From: JAFDXJ01 sp038257845 | GTDB lineage: Bacteria; Bacteroidota; Bacteroidia; Chitinophagales; Chitinophagaceae | Direction: 5' to 3' | DNA: 64,000 nucleotides | Assembly (NCBI GenBank): GCA_038257845.1 | Contig: JBBSQL010000001.1 | Coordinates: 124,001-188,000 of the forward strand | Part shown: positions 8,316 to 17,967 of the stretch, piece by piece | How positions within the stretch are numbered: position 1 is the first letter of the stretch | Layout: every line of letters starts with the position of its first letter | The notes under the pieces: model-generated | What the model saw: the letters and a program-made list of their open reading frames with translations, nothing else | Told to the model about the DNA's origin: nothing | Databases searched by the model: none | Translations under genes and position numbers: made by a program

Positions 8316-10325
8316 ATGAAGCAACAATTTTCTTTACATATTATTTCTACATTCATCTGCATTTTTCTGCTATTATTTCTTTGTAATAATGTGTATGCAC
8401 AACAGCAAAGTGCAGCTCGTTATGAAATAGATGCAAAGAGAACAGATGTACTTCCAACAGATAAAGATGCGTTACCGAGAAGCCGCGAATTCCTGAGGTT
8501 AGACAGTACGTATTATGTTGGCTGGATGTATGAAGGGATTTATAAATTCAACCGCAGTGCAGATTACCTGGGTTATAAAAATGCACTTGTGCCATTGCGA
8601 AAAGCATTTGATCTCATAGACAAAGATTATGGCAATACTTTTTATACATTATACAACACACCGGAAAACCTTATAAATAATATTTCCCGCTACCAGGATC
8701 TTTATCAAATTTATGATGCATTGATCGAAAGTTATGATAACCTGGAAATGCCGGATTCTGTGATGGCATTAATACAAAAAATTTCTGCTTACGGTTTTAA
8801 AAAAGATTATGGATTTGGCATGTTTTATCACCGCGCCTGGACTTATCATCGGAACCGTTTTTTTACTTCAGAAAAATATTCATTCCTCAAAAATTCTGTA
8901 CATGAAAATGAAGAGATGGCATTCGATTGGTGTTACCGCGGACTTGCATTTATCCGAAAATATAAAGAAGAAGATGATGCAGTTTTCGGGCCGGGGCAAA
9001 GTGTGCCTGAATACCTTGCTATTTATCATTATCTCGCATTGCTGCATTGCTACAATAAAAATTATGACAGCAGCGAATATTATTATCAGCAACTGATCAG
9101 TGGCAATTCGGTTTCCTGGAATAATTATGGAGGAATGCAGGGCGAGATTGGTCACTTTGCAAATGCACGGGAATATTTTGCCAAAGATGAAGACCTGAGT
9201 TTTATGAATGGCATGTTGCGCGAAGCGTATTTTTATATTCCTGAATTATATGTGTATGCAGGAAGAACAAAAGATGCTATTGCAATGGGACGAAAAGCAA
9301 TCACGGAGAACGCCTCTGCGCCTGGCTTTGGCTGGTATTCAATTGGACTTGCACGAAGTTATTTATATGATGGACAATTAGATAGCTGTGCACTTTATTT
9401 GGATAAAGCAGCCAATTTTAAAGAATTACATATTGGTACAACACTCACACAAACTCAATATGATTTTACCATTCATTTATTGCAGGTTCAACTTTTTGAC
9501 AGGCAAATTGCATTGCAAAAATTCCAGCATAAAAACTGGTGGTATTCACCATCAGTTTTATATGACATCGCTTCTTTTAAACTACAAAAGTTTATGGCTG
9601 AATATGTAGTTGTAAATGAAATGATTTTTAATCCCGATCGCGACCGTTTGATCTATGATCTTTTCTGTGCAGAGTCCACGACTTCTTTTGATGAAGCGAT
9701 GTATGTGATGAAAGATTTTAGCCCTGATTTTTTTATAGATAAATATGAAAATTATAAAAAGACAGATCCGCGAACAGATATTCAACGATACTTTGATTTG
9801 TTTATAGCATCCTTCAAATTACAAAAGGGAGATGAACGCGATGCTGTTTCTTTATTGGAAAATATGGAAAACAAAATCATACTGGATACAGCAAATGAAA
9901 AATTATTTATAGGACGATTGTATGAGAATCTCAGTCTCGGTTATAATGAATTGAATGATTCGCGAAATGCAGATGGCGCAAGAGCGCAATTATTCAATGA
10001 ATACCCGCAACTGATCCCATTTTCAGGGATCAAAGCAAAAATTTATTTATCTGTTTCCGGGGAAGATGATGCAGTCGTAAAACAAGTGATCAAAGATTTA
10101 AAATCATGTAATATTGATTTTGTAAACTCTTCTGCAAATGCCGACGGCAATGCATCTATTTCATTTACCAAAAAAGGAGATACGTACCAGGTCAGTATTC
10201 ATGTAGAATCATCTTTGGGAAAAATAATTGCAGAGAACCAACAATTTATTTTTAAAGAATCGGGGAACGCCGGCTATGAAATTGCCCGTAGAATTTTTGG
10301 CAGCGGCGGTTCGCCGGTTCTCTAA
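8316..10325 (+). CDS. Secreted TPR-like hypothetical protein
   Basis: A 669-residue protein with a signal peptide (about residues 1-28, ending VYA-QQ). The rest is mostly helical with repeated Tyr-rich, TPR-like segments between about 60 and 560, such as ALLHCYNKNYDSSEYYYQQL. The last 110 residues are beta-rich (ISVSGEDDAVV onward) and may be a separate domain. It is the last gene of the DUF58/transglutaminase/MoxR operon, so it is likely the periplasmic partner or client of that complex. No named family is recognised. It ends 7 bases from the convergent DUF2911 gene. Confidence 0.75.
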   Translation: MKQQFSLHIISTFICIFLLLFLCNNVYAQQQSAARYEIDAKRTDVLPTDKDALPRSREFLRLDSTYYVGWMYEGIYKFNRSADYLGYKNALVPLRKAFDLIDKDYGNTFYTLYNTPENLINNISRYQDLYQIYDALIESYDNLEMPDSVMALIQKISAYGFKKDYGFGMFYHRAWTYHRNRFFTSEKYSFLKNSVHENEEMAFDWCYRGLAFIRKYKEEDDAVFGPGQSVPEYLAIYHYLALLHCYNKNYDSSEYYYQQLISGNSVSWNNYGGMQGEIGHFANAREYFAKDEDLSFMNGMLREAYFYIPELYVYAGRTKDAIAMGRKAITENASAPGFGWYSIGLARSYLYDGQLDSCALYLDKAANFKELHIGTTLTQTQYDFTIHLLQVQLFDRQIALQKFQHKNWWYSPSVLYDIASFKLQKFMAEYVVVNEMIFNPDRDRLIYDLFCAESTTSFDEAMYVMKDFSPDFFIDKYENYKKTDPRTDIQRYFDLFIASFKLQKGDERDAVSLLENMENKIILDTANEKLFIGRLYENLSLGYNELNDSRNADGARAQLFNEYPQLIPFSGIKAKIYLSVSGEDDAVVKQVIKDLKSCNIDFVNSSANADGNASISFTKKGDTYQVSIHVESSLGKIIAENQQFIFKESGNAGYEIARRIFGSGGSPVL

Positions 10326-10332
10326 TTTTTTA

Positions 10333-11436
10333 TCAATTAATATCCTTTTTGTTTTTTAATTTTTCGACCATGTCCTGGAGCAACTTTTTGTTCGCCTCAT
10401 TTGGTGCAATTTTTAAAGCACTGTTGACAAACTTCAAAGCTTCATCATATTTACCCATTGCCGAATTCACTCTTGCCATGCCCATGATCGTTGCAAAATC
10501 ACTTGGATACGCATCATAATTCATTTTAAAAACATTGTACGCTTCCTTTAATTTTTTTGCCTGCAAAAGTTCACGCCCATATTGATGCAGTTGAAATTCA
10601 TTGGCATAAGGCAAAGCTTTTTGCATGATCACATCTGCTTCAGTTGTGCGCCCAAGTTTTGAAAGAATCTGTGCTTTTGTACTCCATGCGGAAAAATCCT
10701 TATCACCACCGAATATCTGTGAAGTGGCGGTATCACTCCATATCAGCGCCTGGTCAAGATTTACATTATGTTGCAAACACCATTGTGCAGCCTGTGACCA
10801 GGGCTCCCACATAAAACCTTTAGAGTTACGCAACTCATTGCGAAATGATTCAAGTTGCGTTGCAATTAAATCCACTTCAACAGTAAAAGGAATTTTTAAT
10901 TTTTCCCAGCTAAGATCAACTTCTGCACTATTTTCTTTTTCATTGGTAAAAGCATATTCCAGCCATTCCTTACTTTCACTTATAGCAACAGGTTTTGCCT
11001 TCACGCGTAATGCATCTTCATTTTTATCATAAAAAAAACTTCCCCATGAAACACTGTTTTTGGAAAAGATGAGTGTGCTTTCGTTTGGATCATACGCTAT
11101 GAAAAAACCATATTTACCAGCAGGTAATTTTTGCCCATTGATCATCACATCCGTTGAAAATTCAATCGTTGTGTTTTCATTGGCACCTGCACGCCAGGGC
11201 GCTTCTTTAGAATTTCCAAAACCCAAATAATTATAACCTGTAGGAATTAAAGTGCCCCAGATTTTTCCCTCCCTGCCTTTTACACCGGGACGGTCATAAT
11301 GAATGGTGACATCTGTAATTCCAATTCTTTCTCCAACCATTGCTTTTTTATTTCCACCATCCGGCGGAACAATTAGCTGGGCCTGCATTGTGTGACTTAT
11401 TAAAAGCACAGCAATCATTTGTATGATTTTTTTCAT
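10333..11436 (-). CDS. DUF2911 domain protein with C-terminal TPRs
   Basis: A 367-residue exported protein. Residues 1-19 are a signal peptide (ending MQA-Q). Residues about 25-190 match DUF2911, with the recognisable VTIHYDRPGVKGREIWG-like and PWRAGANENTTIEFS-like stretches. Residues about 235-355 form tetratricopeptide repeats ending in ALKFVNSALKIAPNEANKK. DUF2911 proteins are common in Bacteroidota and have no settled function. The gene stands alone, convergent with the TPR gene of the MoxR operon. Confidence 0.85.
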   Translation of the reverse strand: MKKIIQMIAVLLISHTMQAQLIVPPDGGNKKAMVGERIGITDVTIHYDRPGVKGREGKIWGTLIPTGYNYLGFGNSKEAPWRAGANENTTIEFSTDVMINGQKLPAGKYGFFIAYDPNESTLIFSKNSVSWGSFFYDKNEDALRVKAKPVAISESKEWLEYAFTNEKENSAEVDLSWEKLKIPFTVEVDLIATQLESFRNELRNSKGFMWEPWSQAAQWCLQHNVNLDQALIWSDTATSQIFGGDKDFSAWSTKAQILSKLGRTTEADVIMQKALPYANEFQLHQYGRELLQAKKLKEAYNVFKMNYDAYPSDFATIMGMARVNSAMGKYDEALKFVNSALKIAPNEANKKLLQDMVEKLKNKKDIN

Positions 11437-11533
11437 AAAAAAATAATTTTAGTGTTTGAAAAATTAAGGAAAAAAAACAATTTCCTCAACAAATCTTTGA
11501 TTAACGAATAGTTTGGCTGATAGAAGGTAATTA

Positions 11534-14041
11534 TTAAAACAATTCCTGAACAGTTGTGCCCGGTAAATCCTTTACCCATTCCATTTGAATATTTTTACTA
11601 TAGTCCATGAGTTTCGCGCCAATGGCTTTCCATCCCATGACTTCTACGATCTTGGCAATTTTTATTTTGCCTTTTCGAATGGCATTTCCTTTACCCACCT
11701 GCATGGATAAAACTGGCTCGGGTAAAGTACTGGCAGCCACTACCCTGTTGTCTTTTCCTTCTTTGATAAAATTAAAAGCGGAATGTAATGTTGTCGTTTC
11801 TATGCGGAAACGTTTGACCATTAATTGTTTTTTTTCTGCATCTAAATAAATCGCAGAAACAATATTATCCAAACCAAATTTTTCAATCAATACAATTTCT
11901 TCCGCATTCAACCGGTGAGTCAATTCTGTATCCATGATCTCATAACTTCCATTTTTATAAATGACCAGGAGATTTTCATTTTCAAAACTACCCAGGTAAA
12001 TACCTTTTTCATCTGTATTCAATTTGCCAAACTTCGTATCCAGCCAAAGCCTTCTTCCTTCTAAAGTAGATTTACCTTTCTCTTTTAATTTTACAGAACG
12101 CACGGCATATTTGGTGACCTGGTTACCAATACTACTTCGTCCTTTAATCTCAATCGTTTCAAAAGAAAAATCAAACTCTTTGATGCGCGCCTTAGCGCCC
12201 GGTGTCAGCAACACTTTCACTGTCTCGGCTTCTCCATTAGGATTGACGGAGAAATATAAAACTTTAGATTTTTCATGGCCTTTTGTTAAGTCATATTCTT
12301 TATCGCGTGTGATGCCCGTTACATGAAAACGTTTTGCATAACTGATTCCTGTTTTTCCATCAGCATAAATCATGTTATACGTAATACGATCATCTGATTT
12401 TACAAAAACGGCAGCATGAAGAATGTCTTTCCCAATGAAAACCTTGTCACTCACTTTCACCACTTTCATTAAACCTCTTTTGGTAAAAACAATGATATCA
12501 TCCAGGTCAGAACACTCTACTAAGAACTCATCTTTTTTTAACGATGTACCAATGAAACCCTCTTCCCTATTGATGTACAGCTTGGTGTTTGCAATGGCCA
12601 CCTGTTTTGTATCTATCGTATCAAATGCTTTAATGATGGTTTTTCTTTCTCTTCCTTTACCATATTTTTTTAGCAAATTGTCAAAATGTGCAATGGTATA
12701 TTCTACCAGGTTGGCAAGATGATTATTTACCTGTTCAATTTCTGCATCAATATTTTTTACCTGGTTATTTAATTCATCAATATCCAGTTTATAAATGCGG
12801 CGTACTGGTTTCTCAGTCAATTTTAAAACATCTTCCCGCGTGATATCGCGTTTCAATTTTTTCCGAAATGGACGAAAGGCAATCTCAATAGCTTCCAATA
12901 CTTTTTCCCAACTGGCATGCTTTTGTTCTAATTCTTTATAAATCTTTTCTTCGAAAAATATTTTTTCCAATGAAGTGTAATGCCATTTTTCCTGTAATTC
13001 AGCCAAACGTATTTGCAACTCTTTTTGCAATAATTCTTTTGTATAATTCACGGATGATTTCAGCAAGTCATGCACGCTGAGAAATTGTGGTTTTTGTTCG
13101 GCGATCACGCAGGCATTGGGGGAAATACTAATTTCACAATCTGTAAATGCATATAACGCATCTATGGTAATATCCGCGGAAATGCCCGCTGCCAGCTCGA
13201 TCTGGAGCTCTACTTCTTTCGCGGTGATATCAATTACTTTTTTAATTTTAATTTTCCCCTGGTCATTTGCTTTGGTAATACTGTCGGCGAGTGAAGAAGT
13301 AGTAACGCCATACGGAACACTTTTTATCAATAAAGTTTTTTTATCTAATTCTTCAATTTTTGCGCGCACACGAATTTTTCCACCCCGTTTTCCCTGTTGA
13401 TAATTTCCTGCATCTATAAATCCTCCCGTTTGAAAATCGGGTATCAATTCGAAAGACCTTCCTTTCAAATATTTAATAGATGCTTCACAAATTTCACAAA
13501 AATTATGCGGCATGATCTTCGTTGAAAGTCCTACTGCAATTCCTTCTGCGCCTTGTGCAATTAACAATGGAAATTTCATGGGCAGGTTTACAGGTTCCTG
13601 TTTACGGCCATCATAACTTAATTGCCACTCCGTCGTTTTTGCATTAAAAGCAATATCCAGTGCGAGTCTGGAAAGCCGCGCTTCAATATATCTTGGCGCA
13701 GCAGCATCATCGCCTGTACGGATATCTCCCCAGTTTCCCTGCGTCTCTATTAATAAATCTTTTTGGCCCATGTTTACCAACGCATCACCAATAGATGCAT
13801 CACCATGCGGATGGAACTGCATGCTTTGCCCGATGATGTTGGCGACCTTATTAAAACGCCCGTCATCCATTTCTTTCATAGCATGTAAAATGCGTCGCTG
13901 CACGGGTTTCAGGCCATCTTCAATGGCAGGAACAGCGCGTTCTAAAATTACATAAGAAGCATAATCCAGGAACCAACTTTTATACTGGCCTTCAATGCCA
14001 CTTGTAATTTCAGGCTTTATTTCTTCTGATTCTTTATCCAT
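11534..14041 (-). CDS. parC: DNA topoisomerase IV subunit A
   Basis: An 835-residue type IIA topoisomerase A subunit that cuts and rejoins DNA during decatenation of daughter chromosomes. The catalytic Arg-Tyr pair is R117-Y118 (AAAPRYIEARLS), with the QRRILHAM and FHPHGDASIGDAL landmarks before it. The coiled tower arm follows at about 340-470, and the C-terminal half (about 480-820) forms the beta-pinwheel-like domain. The C-terminus lacks a canonical GyrA-box, and the gene is in one operon with a ParE-type subunit, which favours ParC over GyrA. It starts 7 bases after the DUF1835 gene. Confidence 0.92.
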   Translation of the reverse strand: MDKESEEIKPEITSGIEGQYKSWFLDYASYVILERAVPAIEDGLKPVQRRILHAMKEMDDGRFNKVANIIGQSMQFHPHGDASIGDALVNMGQKDLLIETQGNWGDIRTGDDAAAPRYIEARLSRLALDIAFNAKTTEWQLSYDGRKQEPVNLPMKFPLLIAQGAEGIAVGLSTKIMPHNFCEICEASIKYLKGRSFELIPDFQTGGFIDAGNYQQGKRGGKIRVRAKIEELDKKTLLIKSVPYGVTTSSLADSITKANDQGKIKIKKVIDITAKEVELQIELAAGISADITIDALYAFTDCEISISPNACVIAEQKPQFLSVHDLLKSSVNYTKELLQKELQIRLAELQEKWHYTSLEKIFFEEKIYKELEQKHASWEKVLEAIEIAFRPFRKKLKRDITREDVLKLTEKPVRRIYKLDIDELNNQVKNIDAEIEQVNNHLANLVEYTIAHFDNLLKKYGKGRERKTIIKAFDTIDTKQVAIANTKLYINREEGFIGTSLKKDEFLVECSDLDDIIVFTKRGLMKVVKVSDKVFIGKDILHAAVFVKSDDRITYNMIYADGKTGISYAKRFHVTGITRDKEYDLTKGHEKSKVLYFSVNPNGEAETVKVLLTPGAKARIKEFDFSFETIEIKGRSSIGNQVTKYAVRSVKLKEKGKSTLEGRRLWLDTKFGKLNTDEKGIYLGSFENENLLVIYKNGSYEIMDTELTHRLNAEEIVLIEKFGLDNIVSAIYLDAEKKQLMVKRFRIETTTLHSAFNFIKEGKDNRVVAASTLPEPVLSMQVGKGNAIRKGKIKIAKIVEVMGWKAIGAKLMDYSKNIQMEWVKDLPGTTVQELF

Positions 14042-14048
14042 TTTACGC

Positions 14049-14891
14049 TTAACTCATTTGACTATTTTCATCCTCATTCATTTCTTTGGCAGGCAATTGT
14101 ATCGTGATTTCTTTCCAGCCATCTTCCCAATTTCCGATAGCAATTAATTTTCCTTCATTACACATCTCGCGAATTCTCCAAACTAAAAAAACATCGCCTG
14201 TTTTGATATTTATTTTCCCCAACAATTGATTTAAAATTTTATTCAATTTTTGCGGCTCATCATTTATTCCTGTAAGAATTTTTTTGTCAAAATAATCAAC
14301 AGGTTTTCCAACAATATTTTTTTCATCTTCCAGCACACGAACAAGATCATCGCTTGCACATAATTTACTCCAATCATCGCGAATCGCTTCAAATGCACTC
14401 GGAGTAAGGTTTCCGGCAAGAATTTTTGCTTTGATAAATTCTGACGGACGAATTTCAAATAAAGCTGTTGGATAAAATATGCCCCCTTTTTCATTGATAA
14501 AAGGCAGGTTGCCTGTATATACAATTTTTATTTTGGATAAAATATTTTCTAACTGACTTATCAACCAATAATAACCGCAACGATCATGCGCATTCGGTGC
14601 AAGCCAAATCCAGGTTTCATGGCTTTCATCATTTGTTGTTTGTTCAATAATCTCTTCCACAACTTTCTGATCATCCACTTCATGAATGGAATTTGTGTAC
14701 GGAGAAAATTGGAGCAAATTTTTCCACCAATCTTTTCGCGCAGCAATTCCTTCTTCAGTATAAATTTGATGAAGCGGCCCCACGGCAAAATCATCTTTTA
14801 CCTGTAACACTTTACCGGACAACGTTTCATCAATTTTAATTGCCGCTTCCAACACTGCAACATCCGCTTCCTGGAAAACTATATGCGTCAT
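14049..14891 (-). CDS. DUF1835 domain-containing protein
   Basis: A 280-residue soluble protein matching DUF1835 in its N-terminal half: THIVFQEADVAVLEAA, then the AVGPLH-like segment read here as DDFAVGPLHQIY, and WIWLAPNAHDRCGYYWLI near 95-112. The C-terminal part contains a DUF3658-like end (GDVFLVWRIREMCNEGKLIAIGNW). Function is unknown. It sits between parE (24 bases upstream) and parC (7 bases downstream) in one transcription unit, so it should be made together with topoisomerase IV. Confidence 0.85.
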   Translation of the reverse strand: MTHIVFQEADVAVLEAAIKIDETLSGKVLQVKDDFAVGPLHQIYTEEGIAARKDWWKNLLQFSPYTNSIHEVDDQKVVEEIIEQTTNDESHETWIWLAPNAHDRCGYYWLISQLENILSKIKIVYTGNLPFINEKGGIFYPTALFEIRPSEFIKAKILAGNLTPSAFEAIRDDWSKLCASDDLVRVLEDEKNIVGKPVDYFDKKILTGINDEPQKLNKILNQLLGKINIKTGDVFLVWRIREMCNEGKLIAIGNWEDGWKEITIQLPAKEMNEDENSQMS

Positions 14892-14915
14892 AATATTTTA
14901 AAAATGTTTGCAAAT

Positions 14916-16832
14916 TTATTGAATAGCTGCAGTCTCTGCCATATCTATTTCAATGCGTAAATTATCAATAATAAATTCCTGTCTTTGCGGCGTATTTTTT
15001 CCCATGTAATAAGATAATAAGTTTTGAATATGTTCGCCCTGTTCCAAAATCACCGGTTGCAAACGCATATCATTACTAATAAACCGTTCAAATTCTTCCG
15101 GAGATATTTCTCCCAAACCCTTGAAGCGCGTGATCTCCGGTTTATTGCCCAATTTCAAAACTGCTTTATTTTTTTCTTCTTCATCATAACAATAAATCGT
15201 TTCCTGTTTACCTGATTGTCGTCCATTTAAATGCCGCACGCGAAACAAAGGAGTTTCTAAAACATACACATGATTTTGTTTTACCAGGTCAGGAAAAAAT
15301 TGCAGGAAAAAAGTCATGAGCAATAAACGAATATGCAAACCATCCACATCGGCATCAGTTGCAATAATGATATTGTTGTAACGCAAACCTTCCAAACCAT
15401 CTTCAATATTCAATGCATGTTGCAATAAATTGAACTCCTCATTTTCATACACCACTTTTTTACTCATGCCAAAACAATTCAATGGTTTTCCCCGTAAACT
15501 AAACACAGCCTGCGTTTCCACATCCCGCGCTTTTGTAATAGAACCACTTGCACTATCTCCTTCTGTAATAAAAATTGAACTTGCTTTTTGTTTTTCAGCC
15601 ATGACTGCTTTATCTTTTCCACTTGCTTCATCATTATAATGAAAACGGCAATCACGTAATTTTTTATTATGCAAATTTGCTTTCTTCGCGCGTTCATTTG
15701 CGAGTTTGCGAATACCGCTTAATTCTTTCCGTTCTTTTTCACTGCGCTCAATTCTTTTTTTCAAAGCTTCTGCAACAGATGAATTTCTATGTAAATAATT
15801 ATTCAATTCTTTTGCCAGAAAATCACCTATAAATATTTTTACACTTGGCCCTTTATCAAACACATATTGAGAACCAAGTTTTGTTTTGGTTTGTGATTCA
15901 AAAATGGGTTCCTGCACACGAATAGAAACCGCTGCCACAATACTCTGGCGAATGTCTGAAGCGTCATAATCTTTTTTGAAAAAATCACGTATGGTTTTTA
16001 CATACGTTTCGCGAAAAGCTTGTTGATGCGTTCCGCCTTGTGTGGTGTATTGTCCATTTACAAAAGAAAAAATATCTTCTCCATAATCATTGTTATGTGA
16101 CATGGCAACTTCTATATCTTCCCCTTTTAAATGAATGATTGGATAACACAATTCATCTTCATTGGTTTTACGCAACAACAAATCCAGCAAACCATTTTTA
16201 CTTACGTATTTTTTTCCATTAAGAAAAATATTCAGACCGGCATTCAGGTAACAATAATTCCATAACTGGTTATCTAAATATTCATGTATAAAATGAAAAT
16301 TCCGAAAAACAGAATCATCCGGGATGAATGTAACCAATGTGCCATCCGGTTCCTGTGACTTCATTTCTTTCTGATCATTTTTTAAAATACCTTTTTCAAA
16401 TTCCGCTGCTTTCATTTTTCCATTGCGGTAACTTTCCACTTTAAAATAGCCGGATAAAGCATTCACCGCTTTTACACCCACACCATTTAAGCCCACACTT
16501 TTTTGAAATGCAATGCTGTCATATTTTGCGCCGGTATTTATTTTACTCACCACATCCACCACTTTTCCCAAAGGAATACCGCGGCCATAATCCCGGATGG
16601 ACACATTTTTTTGTTCAATAGTAATTTCAATTTGCTTCCCGTAACCCATCGTATGTTCATCAATAGAATTATCCAGCACTTCTTTTACCAATACATAAAT
16701 GCCGTCATCCGGCGCAGAACCATCGCCTAATTTCCCGATATACATTCCGGGGCGTAAGCGTATATGTTCGCGCCAGTCAAGGCTTTTGATGCTATCTTCC
16801 GTATAATCCCCAATTATTTTTTTATCAGTCAT
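14916..16832 (-). CDS. parE: DNA topoisomerase IV subunit B
   Basis: A 638-residue ATPase subunit of topoisomerase IV. GHKL ATPase motifs are visible: EVLDNSIDEH (Mg-ATP binding Asn), DYGRGIPLG and the Gly-rich GLNGVGVKAVNAL lid. The transducer is followed by the TOPRIM domain with TEGDSASGSI near 422-431 and DADVDGLHIR near 500. The length suits ParE (GyrB of many bacteria carries an insert that is absent here). First gene of the parE-DUF1835-parC operon, with a -7 element at 16904-16911. Confidence 0.93.
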   Translation of the reverse strand: MTDKKIIGDYTEDSIKSLDWREHIRLRPGMYIGKLGDGSAPDDGIYVLVKEVLDNSIDEHTMGYGKQIEITIEQKNVSIRDYGRGIPLGKVVDVVSKINTGAKYDSIAFQKSVGLNGVGVKAVNALSGYFKVESYRNGKMKAAEFEKGILKNDQKEMKSQEPDGTLVTFIPDDSVFRNFHFIHEYLDNQLWNYCYLNAGLNIFLNGKKYVSKNGLLDLLLRKTNEDELCYPIIHLKGEDIEVAMSHNNDYGEDIFSFVNGQYTTQGGTHQQAFRETYVKTIRDFFKKDYDASDIRQSIVAAVSIRVQEPIFESQTKTKLGSQYVFDKGPSVKIFIGDFLAKELNNYLHRNSSVAEALKKRIERSEKERKELSGIRKLANERAKKANLHNKKLRDCRFHYNDEASGKDKAVMAEKQKASSIFITEGDSASGSITKARDVETQAVFSLRGKPLNCFGMSKKVVYENEEFNLLQHALNIEDGLEGLRYNNIIIATDADVDGLHIRLLLMTFFLQFFPDLVKQNHVYVLETPLFRVRHLNGRQSGKQETIYCYDEEEKNKAVLKLGNKPEITRFKGLGEISPEEFERFISNDMRLQPVILEQGEHIQNLLSYYMGKNTPQRQEFIIDNLRIEIDMAETAAIQ

Positions 16833-16903
16833 TCAATATGCTTTCCTTTTAATATAAATATTTTTGCAGCTTCTTCAAAAAAAACTAGAATTTTCAATGC
16901 GTA

Positions 16904-16911
16904 CAAATTTA
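16904..16911 (-). promoter_or_regulatory. -7 promoter element of the parE operon
   Basis: Read on the minus strand the sequence is TAAATTTG, a full match to TAnnTTTG. It lies 71 bases upstream of the parE ATG with no other gene between, and would drive parE-DUF1835-parC. Confidence 0.5.
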
Positions 16912-17042
16912 ATCCTGCAACGCGCTGCAAAATGATAAGTTTTCTACAAATCTTTTAATAATGTGGATAAACCAAAGAGTTCGTTTACTTTGCAATGAGT
17001 TATAACTTTATTTAAAACCCAAATTCTGAATTATTTTAATTT

Positions 17043-17957
17043 ATGGCAATATCCCAACAAACAGGAAAATACCATATCACAAAAAATATTGTTGCACAGG
17101 TAGCCGGCATTTTAATTATCATTCCATTGGCGCCATTTATTTGCCGCTTCATTCCGCCGGTGATCATTGGCGGCTTTAATATTGACCTTATACTTTCCAT
17201 TTTAATTGCGTTATTATTTGTCCGTATTTTGATCGCACTGGTAAAGCCTTTGGTATTACCTATACTCATTATTTTTATAGGCATTTTGATTTTTAATCAA
17301 TTTAGCGGCCGTTATGGATTTAATAATATTGTGAATGATTATAAAACGCTGACTTATACAAACTGGAATGTACGCGAACAAAAACAACCGGATATTTTAC
17401 CGGTTCATTCTACCTTGTTTGAAAATGAAGCGGGCAAAGTTACCAGGCTTGTCAAAGATAAAATTCAGTATAAAGATTCTGTAACAAGAAATTTTGCTGT
17501 GCAACATTCTTTAGATTATTTCAAGGAATATGAATCGAAATATGCGATGCTTACTCGCTATCTTTCTTTATTTAAATATATCAACAATCATTTTAATTAT
17601 GTGCCCGATTCGCAGCGGGATGAATATTATGCCACGCCACGCGAAACTATATTAAACGGCCTCGGCGGAGATTGTGATGACCATAGTATTTTAATGGCGA
17701 GTTGCCTCATGAGCATTGGTGCGCAATGCCGACTGGTGATCGTGGAAAACCACATGTATCCTGAATTGTACGTCGGTAATAAAGATAATTTTGACATAAT
17801 GCAACAAGCAATCGTGCAACTTTTTTCGGATGAAAATATTAACCGTATTTATTATCATGAACAAAAAGGAGATTACTGGATCAACCTGGATTATACCGCG
17901 CATTATCCCGGGGGCCCATATATGAATGACAGCGTTAAATTAGTAATAGAACCTTAA
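17043..17957 (+). CDS. Transglutaminase-like domain membrane protein
   Basis: A 304-residue protein with two N-terminal membrane helices (about 17-42 and 47-85), then a transglutaminase-like core. A Cys-His pair is visible at C211 (LGGDCDDHS) and H237 (VENHMYPEL), with INLDYTAHYPGG near 280 supplying the likely Asp. Such proteins are papain-fold hydrolases or amide-forming enzymes facing the periplasm. The YCF48-like gene starts 10 bases after the stop and is probably co-transcribed. Distinct from the larger transglutaminase protein at 4.7 kb, which has a different domain plan. Confidence 0.8.
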   Translation: MAISQQTGKYHITKNIVAQVAGILIIIPLAPFICRFIPPVIIGGFNIDLILSILIALLFVRILIALVKPLVLPILIIFIGILIFNQFSGRYGFNNIVNDYKTLTYTNWNVREQKQPDILPVHSTLFENEAGKVTRLVKDKIQYKDSVTRNFAVQHSLDYFKEYESKYAMLTRYLSLFKYINNHFNYVPDSQRDEYYATPRETILNGLGGDCDDHSILMASCLMSIGAQCRLVIVENHMYPELYVGNKDNFDIMQQAIVQLFSDENINRIYYHEQKGDYWINLDYTAHYPGGPYMNDSVKLVIEP

Positions 17958-17967
17958 AATTTAAATT

